A stretch of 64,000 bases of DNA from Thalassolituus hydrocarboniclasticus (GCF_025345565.1 NZ_CP054475.1:2262448-2326447), one strand, 5' to 3'. Shown: positions 35,019 through 43,965, numbered from the stretch's first letter. Made by a program: numbers and translations. Notes: generated by a model not told the origin, from the letters alone.

Positions 35019-35240
35019 TTAACCTTTAGCGCGCTTCTGCGCCTGCTTCAGTAATTGTTCAATATCGGTGACGGTATCGTTCATTGCGCTCATCACCGCG
35101 GTATTCAGTGCCGATTCAATCAACACCTCCAGACTGCCGAAATGGTAATCACCAATCTTGTCGGCCAAATCCTGTGCCAGTTCGTTACGAAAATTCTGCA
35201 CAATTCTCTGTGCGTGCTTACGATGAGGTCTGTCCTGCAT
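35019..35240 (-). CDS. Small helical hypothetical protein, formerly operonic with ppk2
   Basis: 73 residues: MQDRPHRKHAQRIVQNFRNELAQDLADKIGDYHFGSLEVLIESALNTAVMSAMNDTVTDIEQLLKQAQKRAKG. Helical, basic at both ends. No named family. Its ATG is preceded by AGGACATAAC, so AGGA serves as ribosome site. That site borders element 2; without the element the gene would start eight bases after the ppk2 stop. Confidence 0.65.
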   Translation of the reverse strand: MQDRPHRKHAQRIVQNFRNELAQDLADKIGDYHFGSLEVLIESALNTAVMSAMNDTVTDIEQLLKQAQKRAKG

Positions 35241-35251
35241 GTTATGTCCTA

Positions 35252-35515
35252 GGGCCTGTTAACACTCATTAAACAGGCCTGTTATTGGCTAAAAATTTCT
35301 CAAACAAGGCGCTGAGAGTGTGGCCTAACGGGTTAAGCGAACGAACAGCAACGCAGGATGAGGGATTTTTAGCCATAACCCTTCGGGCTGAGGCCAGTTT
35401 TCCTCATTAACTTCGTCGTTCGTCATTCATTTAGCCCGCTAATATCACTTCTCTCTCCTTGCTCTGAGAAAAACTGGCGCTCAGCAGGCCGGATTCACTG
35501 AGTATTAACAGGCCC
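35252..35515. mobile_element. MITE-like element 2 (264 bp, no ORF) flanked by CTAG
   Basis: Inverted ends GGGCCTGTTAACACTCA (35252-35268) and the reverse complement with one change ending at 35515. CTAG stands at both borders (35249-35252 and 35515-35518), consistent with a TA, CTA or CTAG target duplication. No coding frame inside. CAAGGCGC, CGGGTTA, GCAAC and the AGC after the T run lie at offsets 53, 77, 96 and 119 from the left end, the same offsets as in element 1. Confidence 0.85.
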
Positions 35516-36387
35516 TAGCAGTCCATCGACTGAGTGGCGGGCTGAATAATCAGCGGATCGGGCGTCAGATCAAGCGAGGTCGATTTATTGGTGTAATCCA
35601 GCTGATTCAGCACATGGCGCATGGCATTCAGCCGCGCGCGTTTTTTGTCGTCCGAACGCACGACCGTCCAGGGCGCATCCAGATGATTGGTGTAATAAAA
35701 CATGGCTTCTTTGGCCTCAGTGTAATCATCCCATTTATCCAGCGATGCCAGATCAATCGGGCTGAGTTTCCACTGTTTTAACGGATCAATCTGACGGCTC
35801 TGGAAACGCCGCAACTGCTCCTGACGGCTGACTGAGAACCAGAACTTAATCAGGTGAATGCCCGAGCGTACGAGCATACGTTCAAGCTCCGGCACCTCGC
35901 GCATAAATTCCATATATTCGGTATTGCTGCAGAAGCCCATTACCCGCTCAACCCCCGCGCGGTTATACCAGGAGCGGTCAAACATAACGATTTCCCCCGC
36001 CGCCGGCAGGTGCTGCACATAGCGCTGGAAATACCACTGGGTACGTTCGCTGTCGCTGGGTTTTTCCAGCGCCACGACATGGGCGCCACGCGGATTCATA
36101 TGCTCCATAAAGCGCTTGATGGTGCCGCCCTTACCGGCCGCATCACGCCCTTCAAACAGAATAACGACCTTTTGCCCTGTTTCTTTTACCCAGCTCTGCA
36201 TTTTTAACAGTTCAATCTGCAGGCTTTGCTTTTCCTGCTCGTAGCGTTCACGGGTCATGCGCTCGCCGTAGGGTAAATGCAGGGTTTTTTCCGCTTCTGC
36301 CGGAGATGATTTTTCTGCAGGCTGATCGGCCGGTGTTTTATCCACGGGAAGTATCAGAGGATATGGGTGAGAAGCAGAGTCGGACAT
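35515..36387 (-). CDS. ppk2: Polyphosphate kinase 2
   Basis: 290 residues. Walker A ILFEGRDAAGKGGTIKRF, Walker B/lid VMFDRSWYNRAGVERVMG, and DAPWTVVRSDDKKRARLNAMRHVLNQLDY are the conserved blocks of PPK2, which transfers phosphate between polyphosphate and nucleoside phosphates. One-domain form. CCGGAGGTGTC precedes the ATG at 36387. Its TAG stop lies in the CTAG at the edge of element 2; the protein end (QSMDC) seems complete. Confidence 0.94.
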   Translation of the reverse strand: MSDSASHPYPLILPVDKTPADQPAEKSSPAEAEKTLHLPYGERMTRERYEQEKQSLQIELLKMQSWVKETGQKVVILFEGRDAAGKGGTIKRFMEHMNPRGAHVVALEKPSDSERTQWYFQRYVQHLPAAGEIVMFDRSWYNRAGVERVMGFCSNTEYMEFMREVPELERMLVRSGIHLIKFWFSVSRQEQLRRFQSRQIDPLKQWKLSPIDLASLDKWDDYTEAKEAMFYYTNHLDAPWTVVRSDDKKRARLNAMRHVLNQLDYTNKSTSLDLTPDPLIIQPATQSMDC

Positions 36388-36450
36388 GACACCTCCGGTC
36401 GGTTTAAAACAAAACTGTAACTGATGCAGCGAACCGGCATTTGATACCCG

Positions 36451-37446
36451 TCACTGTTCGGCACTGACAAAGCAGTCGCGGCCATTACGTTTGGCCTGAT
36501 AAAGGTAACTGTCGAGGTGGTCAATGACCTGTGCCAGTTCAAGATTCTGATGCGGGCGTGGCGTCAGCGAAACAAAACTGCCCGAGGCCGTCATCGGTAC
36601 CGGCTGCTGCAGGTCGTTATACACCGTCATCCGGCGGATAGCCTGCTGCACCCTGTTCACCACGGCATGCAGTTGATCAGGCTGACAGCCCGGCAGCAAT
36701 ACCGCAAATTCTTCACCGCCCAGACGGCCGATATGATCGGTCGGACGCATCACGCTTTTCAGTGTCCGGCACAACGCTTTTAAGGCACGGTCGCCAGTGC
36801 CATGGCCATGTACATCGTTTACCCGCTTAAAGTGATCAAGATCGAGCAGGATCATGGCAAACACATGGTACTGACGCTGCCCCCGCGCCCACTCTCGCTG
36901 ATAAGCCCGCTCAAAACCACGGCGGTTTTCAGCTCCGGTCAAAGGGTCGGTCAGAGCCAGCCTTGCCTGCTCTTCCGATTGCTTAACCATCATCAGACAG
37001 GCGGCAATCACCGCCGCCAGATGCTGCATAAAATCGGTGGCCATACCGCCCTGAAAACGGGCCGGATTGGTCGAATACAGACGCAGCTGCCCGAGATACA
37101 CATCGTTGCGCAGCAAAGGTAAGGCCAGACCACTCTGCCAGGGAGGCGGTGGGGCAATCGGAGCGGCATCAATAATAGGAACGCGGCTCTGAAACTCGAG
37201 CTGATTCAGCAGCACCCCCTGCTCCAGATCGAGAGACTGCAGCATCGCCGCTTTTAACTCACCGTCGGGGTCACACACTTTGAGGGTTGCAGCATCCAGA
37301 TCAAACTGAGCAGGCAGCCCATCAAGCAGCAGGGTAAGAAAATCAAACCAGGTCTGGCAGGACAGCAGCTGCAGCTCAAACGCCTGCAGGCGACGCAGCA
37401 GCGCTTCATTGCGCCGGGCGTTATCCAGTAATTCCTGTAAATCCAC
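36451..37446 (-). CDS. Diguanylate cyclase with N-terminal GAF/DUF484-like domain
   Basis: 331 residues starting at GTG 37446 with AAGGAG upstream. The first 160 residues resemble DUF484/GAF modules (MDLQELLDNARRNEALLRRLQAFELQLL). The GGDEF domain runs from about 170, with DPLTGAENRRGFERAY, LDLDHFKRVNDVHGHGTGD and the active-site motif LGGEEFAVLLPG. It makes cyclic di-GMP. The usual product-inhibition RxxD just before GGEEF is not obvious (PTDHIGRLGG). Soluble. Confidence 0.9.
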   Translation of the reverse strand: MDLQELLDNARRNEALLRRLQAFELQLLSCQTWFDFLTLLLDGLPAQFDLDAATLKVCDPDGELKAAMLQSLDLEQGVLLNQLEFQSRVPIIDAAPIAPPPPWQSGLALPLLRNDVYLGQLRLYSTNPARFQGGMATDFMQHLAAVIAACLMMVKQSEEQARLALTDPLTGAENRRGFERAYQREWARGQRQYHVFAMILLDLDHFKRVNDVHGHGTGDRALKALCRTLKSVMRPTDHIGRLGGEEFAVLLPGCQPDQLHAVVNRVQQAIRRMTVYNDLQQPVPMTASGSFVSLTPRPHQNLELAQVIDHLDSYLYQAKRNGRDCFVSAEQ

Positions 37447-37575
37447 TCAGTTACAGCTCCTTTTCCGTCCGCACCAGTATAGTTGCTTCCTGTCATTTCG
37501 CGCTCGCAACGCTGCGCTGCAGATATAAACAGAAACATTTGCTAAACTGCCGCGCTTTCCATAACCAGTACCGCC

Positions 37576-38391
37576 ATGAAGCCATCGGTTTTGATCTTCG
37601 ACTCCGGCGTCGGAGGCCTCAGCATTCTCAGCGAAGTGCGACAGCTGTTACCGCACCTGTCGCTGCATTACCTGATGGATAACGAAGCATTTCCTTACGG
37701 TCTGAAAACCGACGAAGAACTGATCCCCCGGGTGCTTCAGGTCTGTATTACCGCCGTACAGGAATTACAGCCCGATCTGCTGATCATCGCCTGTAACACG
37801 GCCAGTACGCTGACCCTGCCGCAGCTGCGGCAACAGCTGGATATTCCTGTGGTTGGGGTTGTACCGGCCATTAAAGTGGCCGCAGCTCTTGCGGCAGAGC
37901 AGGCAGACAACAGCGCAGCCGGTTGCCATATCGGCCTGCTGGCCACTCCGGCAACCATCAACCGCGCTTACACCGACGATCTGATCCGTGAATTCGCCGG
38001 ACACTGCAGCGTGCGCCGCTTCGGCAGCAAAGAACTGGTGCAATGGGCTGAGGACTGGATCAGTGAACAGCGGCAACCACAGGGACTGTTCGCTCATCTG
38101 GATGTCTGGCTGAAGCAGCCCGAGGCGCTGAGCCATGTGGTGCTTGGCTGTACGCACTTCCCGCTACTGAAAACACAGTTACAGCAGCTCTGGCCCGAGG
38201 TCTGCTGGGTTGACTCGGGGGCGGCCATTGCCCGCCGTGTAGCCAGCCTGCTACCGTCTGCCGGTGAAGAATCGCCACAAGGCACTCTGCAGTGCTTTTG
38301 GACAGACCGCAGCACAAGGCCGGACGGTGCTATCCACTATCTTGAAGCCCTGGGTGAACTGAAATGCAGCTCAGTGCTGGCGGTGGAATAA
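37576..38391 (+). CDS. murI: Glutamate racemase
   Basis: 271 residues. DSGVGGLSIL (catalytic Asp region), ACNTASTL (first Cys), GLLATPATI and LGCTHFPLL (second Cys) are the MurI signatures. Makes D-glutamate for peptidoglycan in the cytoplasm. Confidence 0.95.
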   Translation: MKPSVLIFDSGVGGLSILSEVRQLLPHLSLHYLMDNEAFPYGLKTDEELIPRVLQVCITAVQELQPDLLIIACNTASTLTLPQLRQQLDIPVVGVVPAIKVAAALAAEQADNSAAGCHIGLLATPATINRAYTDDLIREFAGHCSVRRFGSKELVQWAEDWISEQRQPQGLFAHLDVWLKQPEALSHVVLGCTHFPLLKTQLQQLWPEVCWVDSGAAIARRVASLLPSAGEESPQGTLQCFWTDRSTRPDGAIHYLEALGELKCSSVLAVE

Positions 38392-38393
38392 AT

Positions 38394-38440
38394 CTTATAC
38401 AAAATCCCGTTTGTATAAGTTTTACAAAATTGAGTAAAAT
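38394..38440 (+). promoter_or_regulatory. folE promoter with inverted repeat over the -35
   Basis: CTTATACAAA (38394-38403) and TTTGTATAAG (38410-38419) form a perfect 10-bp inverted repeat with a 6-bp spacer. TTGTAT (38411-38416) can be the -35 and TAAAAT (38435-38440) the -10 with an 18-bp spacer; a third related TTTTACAAAA lies in between. An operator overlapping a -35 with long spacer is the layout of MerR-type regulators. The site starts two bases after the murI stop, so it might also act as a murI terminator. Confidence 0.55.
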
Positions 38441-38472
38441 GCTCAGGTATTTAAATTAACAACGGTATAGAC

Positions 38473-39024
38473 ATGTCAAATCTCGAATCCCTGTACCAAC
38501 AGGTACTGTCGGAACTGGGCGAAAACGTTGAACGTGAAGGCCTGCTGGACACTCCGAAACGCGCCGCCAAGGCGATGCAATTCCTCACCAGCGGTTACAC
38601 CACCGACCTGCACGAAGTGGTCAACAATGCTGTTTTCACCAGCGATAATGATGAGATGGTTGTGGTCCAGGGGATCGAGTTTTATTCCCTGTGCGAACAC
38701 CACATGCTGCCGTTTATCGGTCGCTGCCATATCGGCTATCTGCCAAATGGCAAAGTACTGGGCCTGTCAAAATTTGCCCGTATTGTCGACATGTTTGGCC
38801 GTCGCCTGCAGATTCAGGAAAACATGACCAAACAAATCGCCGAAGCCGTGGAAGAAGTGACCGGCTGCCGTGGTGTTGGGGTTATCGTCGAAGCTCAGCA
38901 TATGTGCATGATGATGCGCGGTGTACAGAAGCAGAATTCAATGATGCGCACCTCGGTTATGAAGGGCGACTTCCGCTCCAACCCGGCGACCCGCGATGAA
39001 TTTATGCGCTTGATTGGTCTCTGA
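38473..39024 (+). CDS. folE: GTP cyclohydrolase I
   Basis: 183 residues. Zinc and active-site motifs [21 protein letters not shown] and [25 protein letters not shown]. Converts GTP to dihydroneopterin triphosphate for folate and pterins. The start ATG 38473 follows a leader of about 30 bases from the predicted -10. Confidence 0.96.
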   Translation: MSNLESLYQQVLSELGENVEREGLLDTPKRAAKAMQFLTSGYTTDLHEVVNNAVFTSDNDEMVVVQGIEFYSLCEHHMLPFIGRCHIGYLPNGKVLGLSKFARIVDMFGRRLQIQENMTKQIAEAVEEVTGCRGVGVIVEAQHMCMMMRGVQKQNSMMRTSVMKGDFRSNPATRDEFMRLIGL

Positions 39025-39065
39025 TAATCCCGTTTACTCAGGCCATGATGAATTAAGGGGAAATC

Positions 39066-40463
39066 ATGCCAGAGCAAGGGTGGTGGATATGGCCGCTGCT
39101 GCTGTACACCTTCGGGGTACTGGCAGCCATTGACGCCCTGTGGCAGGGGCGCACCGCCCAGGGCACCATCGCCTGGGTGCTGGGCCTGCTGCTGATGCCG
39201 CTGATTACCCTGCCGCTCTATCTCTTTTTCGGCAGCCGCCGCTTTCATGGCTATCTGCGCGCCCGTCGCCATGGTGACCACAGCCTGAGCTTTATCGCTG
39301 ACCAGATTCAGGCCGGGCTCGAACACTTTGCCTTACCTCCTGACCAGCTTACACGGCCCCTGTATCCTCTCTTTCGTTTACCGCAAATGGGCGGTAATCA
39401 GTGCCGGCTGCTGACCGATGGTGATACCACGTTCAGCACGATGTTCCGGCGCATTGCTGAAGCCAGGCGCTATATCTGCGTACAGTTTTATATTCTGCGC
39501 GACGACGATACCGGTCAGGAACTGGCCAGCCTGTTGTGCCAGCAGGCCCGTGCAGGTGTCGCAACCTATCTTCTTTATGACGAGATCGGCAGCCGCGGTC
39601 TGGGCCGGCGTTTTCTGCAGCCTCTGGAAGAGGCCGGGGTGCGGGTGTCACGCTTTAATCCGCTGCAACTGCGTAACCGCACTCAGCTCAATTTCCGCAA
39701 TCACCGCAAGCTGGTGATCTGCGATGGTGAATATGCCTACGTTGGCGGCTATAACGTCGGCAACGAATACCGCGGCAGCAGCGAAAAAGAAGGATTCTGG
39801 CGCGATACCCATGTCGAAATCCATGGCCCCGCGGCTCTCAGTTTTCAGTTATCTTTTACCGAAGACTGGCACTGGGCTACTCAATATATCCCGGCCATTG
39901 AATGGAACAGCTGCCCGGCGAGCGGAAACAATAATGTGATGTGCATTGCCTCAGGCCCCGCCGATGAAACCGAAAGCGCCAGCCTGTACTTCACCCACCT
40001 GATTCACAGCGCCCGCCAGCGCTGCTGGCTGGTCAGCCCCTATTTTGTACCGGATCAGAATCTGGTCAGCGCTCTGCAACTGGCTGGTCTGCGTGGTATC
40101 GATATCCGCATTCTGGTGCCGGAAAAGAGCGACAGCTGGCTGGTGCAGCAGGCGATGCGCGGTTATATCGACTTGCTGCAGCACTGCAATGTACGCTTTT
40201 ACACTTACAAAAAAGGCTTTCTGCATCAGAAGGTACTGTTGATTGATGATGAATGGTCCAGCATTGGCAGTGCCAATCTCGATAACCGTTCTCTGCGTAT
40301 TAATTTTGAAATCGGCGCCCTGATTCAGAGCAAAGAATTTGCCGCAGAGACTGAGGCTATGCTGCTGAATGATTTCAGCCATTCTGAACTTACCCACATC
40401 AGCCATCACTGGTGGCCGGTCTTACTGGCCAAAACCACCCGGCTGCTTGCCCCTTTGCTGTAA
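39066..40463 (+). CDS. cls: Cardiolipin synthase
   Basis: 465 residues. Two N-terminal membrane helices (WWIWPLLLYTFGVLAAIDALW and GTIAWVLGLLLMPLITLPLYLFFG) and two HKD motifs: NHRKLVICDGEYAYVGGYN and HQKVLLIDDEWSSIGSANLD. Joins two phosphatidylglycerols to cardiolipin. AAGGGGAAATC precedes the start. Shorter periplasmic or cytosolic relatives lack these N-terminal helices, so this is the ClsA type. Confidence 0.93.
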   Translation: MPEQGWWIWPLLLYTFGVLAAIDALWQGRTAQGTIAWVLGLLLMPLITLPLYLFFGSRRFHGYLRARRHGDHSLSFIADQIQAGLEHFALPPDQLTRPLYPLFRLPQMGGNQCRLLTDGDTTFSTMFRRIAEARRYICVQFYILRDDDTGQELASLLCQQARAGVATYLLYDEIGSRGLGRRFLQPLEEAGVRVSRFNPLQLRNRTQLNFRNHRKLVICDGEYAYVGGYNVGNEYRGSSEKEGFWRDTHVEIHGPAALSFQLSFTEDWHWATQYIPAIEWNSCPASGNNNVMCIASGPADETESASLYFTHLIHSARQRCWLVSPYFVPDQNLVSALQLAGLRGIDIRILVPEKSDSWLVQQAMRGYIDLLQHCNVRFYTYKKGFLHQKVLLIDDEWSSIGSANLDNRSLRINFEIGALIQSKEFAAETEAMLLNDFSHSELTHISHHWWPVLLAKTTRLLAPLL

Positions 40464-40564
40464 AACGCTAACGCCATCTGATGAATTAATTGTGACAGTG
40501 ATTGCCCTGCCGTGCAGGGCGGCATAGAGTGAGGGAATAACAATAAAAAACCAGAGGGATCGCT

Positions 40565-41215
40565 ATGGTTAAGCTGTTATTCCGCAACACACTCAAACGC
40601 CCGCTCGCCCGCATTCTGCAACCTGCCCTGCTGAGCGCCGTCATAATCTTTACTCCCACAACCCAGGCACGCACGATCGAAGGATTTGATTTTCCGGAAG
40701 TTTTGCCACAAACCGCCGACCATCCGGAATTAAAACTGAACGGCGCCTCGGTGCGCACCTTATATTATCTGGTCGATACCTACGTTGGTCTGCTGTATGT
40801 CGAGGCCCCATCCGCCGATGCCAGCCAGATCATTGAACAGGAAAGCTACAAACGCATCGTTTATCACATTCTGGTTAACCGCGTCAGCGGACGGAGAATT
40901 GCTACGGCAATGTATGATGCCCTGCAACTGAACATCAGCAGCAGCGAGGCCGAACAGATGGATGAACGATTAGATATGCTGGTAACCATGTTCGACAGCA
41001 AACTGGAACGGGGTGATGCGGGCTATGTGGATTACGTACCCGGCGTTGGCTCCCGTGTGGTTATCAATGATGAAGTAAAAGGCATTTTACCCGGCAAGGA
41101 TCTGTACGATGCCCTGCTGAAAATATGGATCGGTGAACATCCGGTATCTCATCAGTTTAAAGATGAAATTCTGGGCCTGACTGAGCAGCAGCATGGCAAC
41201 ATTGCCGCAGATTAA
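40565..41215 (+). CDS. Chalcone-isomerase-like secreted protein
   Basis: 216 residues. Signal peptide to QARTIEGFDFPEVLP; then KLNGASVRTLYYLVDTYVGLLYVE, a central helical block, and IPLG-like VDYVPGVGSRVVINDEVKGILPGKDLYDALLKIWIGEHPVS, the usual shape of bacterial CHI-like proteins. These lack the plant enzyme's activity and may bind fatty acids. Followed by a terminator. Confidence 0.85.
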   Translation: MVKLLFRNTLKRPLARILQPALLSAVIIFTPTTQARTIEGFDFPEVLPQTADHPELKLNGASVRTLYYLVDTYVGLLYVEAPSADASQIIEQESYKRIVYHILVNRVSGRRIATAMYDALQLNISSSEAEQMDERLDMLVTMFDSKLERGDAGYVDYVPGVGSRVVINDEVKGILPGKDLYDALLKIWIGEHPVSHQFKDEILGLTEQQHGNIAAD

Positions 41216-41242
41216 ATTCTCAGCGGTTAACAACAGATAAAA

Positions 41243-41273
41243 CAAAAAAGCCACGCATTGCGTGGCTTTTTAT
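41243..41273 (+). terminator. Bidirectional terminator between CHI-like gene and ompW
   Basis: AAAAAAGCCACGC-ATT-GCGTGGCTTTTTATT between convergent genes. Confidence 0.88.
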
Positions 41274-41298
41274 TATTGGTTCAGAATCCTTTCAGGAA

Positions 41299-41871
41299 TC
41301 AGAACTTCATACCAGCACCGACCATAAATACCAGCGGGTCGATTTCAACATCAGTACCGGAACCATTCAGCTCAGAATCAATGTCGATTTTCCAGACTGC
41401 AGCATTGGCCAGCAGATTATTACCCAGGTCATAGTTCAGACCTGCTGAATATGACAGACCCCAGCTTTTACCCAGGTGGTCAACACCATCTTCATCGAAG
41501 AAGAACGTGTGGTTAACACCCAGACCCACATAAGGCTGCAGCTTGGAAGCCGGGTCCATCAGGTAGTACTGAGCGGACACTGTTGGTGGCAGATGCTTGG
41601 TAGTAGCAATACGTTCACCGCCTGCATATACGCCATGCTTGAACGGAGTTGCCGCCAGCACTTCCACGCCAACCTGAGGAGCTACCATATAGGTCAGGGT
41701 CAGACCCAGCTGGGTATCATCACCAACGGTGACACCATCGATACCACTGTCTTCTTTCGGATTCACGTTAACAATACCAGCTTTAACGATAATATCGCCG
41801 GCTTCATAAGCCAGAGCTGGCATTGCAGAAACCGCTACTGCGCTTGCTAACAAAGTTTTCAACAGTTTCAT
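41299..41871 (-). CDS. ompW: Outer-membrane protein OmpW
   Basis: 190 residues from ATG 41871 (GAGGAA upstream); the frame is open to 41895. Signal peptide MKLLKTLLASAVAVSAMPALA; eight-stranded barrel with VKAGIVNVNPKED, DDTQLGLTLTYMVAPQVGVEVLAATPF, LQPYVGLGVNHTFFFDE and a last strand ending KF. Channels for small hydrophobic compounds. An Anr/FNR site 63 bp before the start links it to oxygen control. Confidence 0.92.
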   Translation of the reverse strand: MKLLKTLLASAVAVSAMPALAYEAGDIIVKAGIVNVNPKEDSGIDGVTVGDDTQLGLTLTYMVAPQVGVEVLAATPFKHGVYAGGERIATTKHLPPTVSAQYYLMDPASKLQPYVGLGVNHTFFFDEDGVDHLGKSWGLSYSAGLNYDLGNNLLANAAVWKIDIDSELNGSGTDVEIDPLVFMVGAGMKF

Positions 41872-42186
41872 TCTGTGTTCCTCATCTATGCTCAAAAGAT
41901 GGGCTCAGGTTAACGGGTAATGGGCAAAGCAATTTGATACAAATCAAGAAATAAAAGCAGCCAACCTCATCCCTTCGACTAGGTTGTGTCAGATCAACAT
42001 CGGATAACATTAACAGCCATTTTCAGCGTTTCTGGCATGAGTATTTCATTGTTTTATCGCCATAAGCCCGCCAGAATGGAAGACAGACCAACGAAACAAC
42101 GGCTTAAGAGTATTTTATGTCACCGCTGCAGCAACCGCTTAGGCTGGCATAACTCAAAATAAAACAACTGACTGCGAAGCACTGAT
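41872..42186. other. Intergenic region between ompW and sensor gene
   Basis: 315 bp without genes. It holds the ompW ribosome site and promoter with the Anr/FNR site (41934-41947), and the promoter of the rightward sensor gene. The rest shows no repeats or conserved features that I can recognise. Confidence 0.6.
41934..41947. promoter_or_regulatory. Perfect Anr/FNR-binding site
   Basis: TTGATACAAATCAA matches TTGAT-N4-ATCAA at all ten defined bases. Its centre is about 70 bp from the ompW start. An FNR-type activator placed 41.5 bp before the transcription start would give a leader of about 28 bases, so it fits class II activation of ompW. Confidence 0.85.
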
Positions 42187-43965
42187 GTGAACAACCCAGC
42201 CAGCTACAAACACTACGTATCCATTGGGCGCAGACTGCTGTCGTATCTGCTTGCCTTCAGTTTTGTGATCACCCTCGCGGCGTTTCTTTACATTCTGATC
42301 TCTGATTACCAGCGTGGCATGAACAGCTACGATAAAAATCTGCGTCAGATTCAGACCAGCTACCAGCAGAGCATAAGCTACAGCCTGTGGAATTTTGATT
42401 CCCGCCAGATCGAATCACAACTCAACGGTATTCTTAACTTTCCCGGCGTGGTTTATGTCTATATCGAAAACCGCGGCAACGTGCTGCACAGTGCCGGCGA
42501 TGTCTATGGCCAGTCAGACCAGCGCTATTCATTCGCCCTGACCTACGAAAGTGCCGGGCAGTCTTACCAGCTGGGAAACCTGCATCTGAATCTGGACTAC
42601 ACCGGGCTCTATAATGAACTCAGACATAAAGCCGTTAATATTCTTCTGACCCAGTTTTTTAAAACCTTTTCGGTATCAATATTTGTTTTATTTATTGTTC
42701 ATCAGGTGATTACGCGGCGCCTTAGCCGTATGGCAGAGTGGGCCAGCCAATTCAGTCTGAATAAGCTTGATCATCCGCTCCAGCTGAATGAAAAAGCGCA
42801 TAAACGTGATGAGCTCAGTATGGTTGCCGATGCCATTAACCGTATGCGTGAAACCCTGCAACAGGATGTAGAAGAGCGTGAACGCTCGCATATGCAGCTG
42901 GAGAACACCAAAGAGCAGCTCAGCATGGCCATTAATAATGCCGCAATTGGTTTTTGCCGTTATCTGCCCGAGGAAGATACCTTCGATTGCAACAATCACT
43001 TTGCCAACCAGCTGGCCAGTACTGAGCTGGAGCTGGAAAGTATGAAACACCCGATGGACAGGCTGATGGATATGATCAGCGGTCCGCATGGGGTAGAACA
43101 AAGAGAACGTATTAATAAGCTGTTACAGGGTCGTATTCCTCGCATTCACGATGAATTCTGCCTCTATAACTTCCGTAAGGAAGAGTGCTATTTCGATATC
43201 ACACTGCAGATCACCCGCTATAATGAGAACCGTCCACAGGAAATTCTGATTTGCGTGGTAGACCGCACAAAAGAACAGATTGCCCGCCGCCATGCACAGG
43301 AGCTGACGGTGTCGCTGGAGAATAAAGTGACCCAGCGTACAGAAGAGCTCTACAACGAACAGCTGCGCACCAAAGCATCCATGCAAAAAATGGAATCTGA
43401 GCTGGCACAGATGAACGCCAGTGAACGCCAGCAACAGCAGAAGAAGATTAATCACCTGCTGCTCAAACAGCTTGAGCATCTGGCCGAACATATCCGCCAG
43501 CCAGAAATACTGCCGGGCATCGAAGTCTTTTTACGTTACCTGCGCATTACCACCCGCGATGAACGTCACAGCCTGAACCTGACCAATTGCCTTGAAGAGT
43601 GGCTCGATCAGGCGCCGGAGCTGCAGTCGGTTGAGATCAGTAAACAACTGCCCTTCTCGCTCATTATCGAAGAAAATCCGCACCTTATGCATTTCCTGTT
43701 CGATTATCTGATCGTGAAAGACCCGGCATTACAATATTGCACCCGGCTGAACCTGCAACTGCGACTGGTTCAGGATACCGTTCAGGCTGGTGTCGACTTT
43801 TATCTGCAAACGCCTGTTGAGGAAACACAGATAGCACCTGACGGCGAGTTTTACGCACTCTGTGATCATATTATTTCAATGCGTTTCAACGGCTCCCTGC
43901 AACGCAGGCTGAAAACACCGACGCAGCTTCATGTGGAATTCAGTCTGGATATGGCAAAACTGTAA
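42187..43965 (+). CDS. Membrane sensor with HAMP and PAS, degenerate histidine-kinase-like C-terminus
   Basis: 592 residues starting at GTG 42187. Membrane helix (about 17-39), periplasmic part (RQIQTSYQQSISYSLWNFDSRQIESQLNGIL) as in sensor kinases and cyclases, second helix (about 162-180), HAMP (RRLSRMAEWASQFSLNKLDHPL), PAS-like region (TKEQLSMAINNAAIGFCRYLPEEDTFD) and coiled coil. The end resembles a kinase in outline (NPHLMHFLFDYLIVKDP) but there is no phosphorylatable H-box and no ATP-binding N, G1 or G2 motif. It may signal by protein contact. No partner response regulator is adjacent. Confidence 0.75.
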   Translation: MNNPASYKHYVSIGRRLLSYLLAFSFVITLAAFLYILISDYQRGMNSYDKNLRQIQTSYQQSISYSLWNFDSRQIESQLNGILNFPGVVYVYIENRGNVLHSAGDVYGQSDQRYSFALTYESAGQSYQLGNLHLNLDYTGLYNELRHKAVNILLTQFFKTFSVSIFVLFIVHQVITRRLSRMAEWASQFSLNKLDHPLQLNEKAHKRDELSMVADAINRMRETLQQDVEERERSHMQLENTKEQLSMAINNAAIGFCRYLPEEDTFDCNNHFANQLASTELELESMKHPMDRLMDMISGPHGVEQRERINKLLQGRIPRIHDEFCLYNFRKEECYFDITLQITRYNENRPQEILICVVDRTKEQIARRHAQELTVSLENKVTQRTEELYNEQLRTKASMQKMESELAQMNASERQQQQKKINHLLLKQLEHLAEHIRQPEILPGIEVFLRYLRITTRDERHSLNLTNCLEEWLDQAPELQSVEISKQLPFSLIIEENPHLMHFLFDYLIVKDPALQYCTRLNLQLRLVQDTVQAGVDFYLQTPVEETQIAPDGEFYALCDHIISMRFNGSLQRRLKTPTQLHVEFSLDMAKL

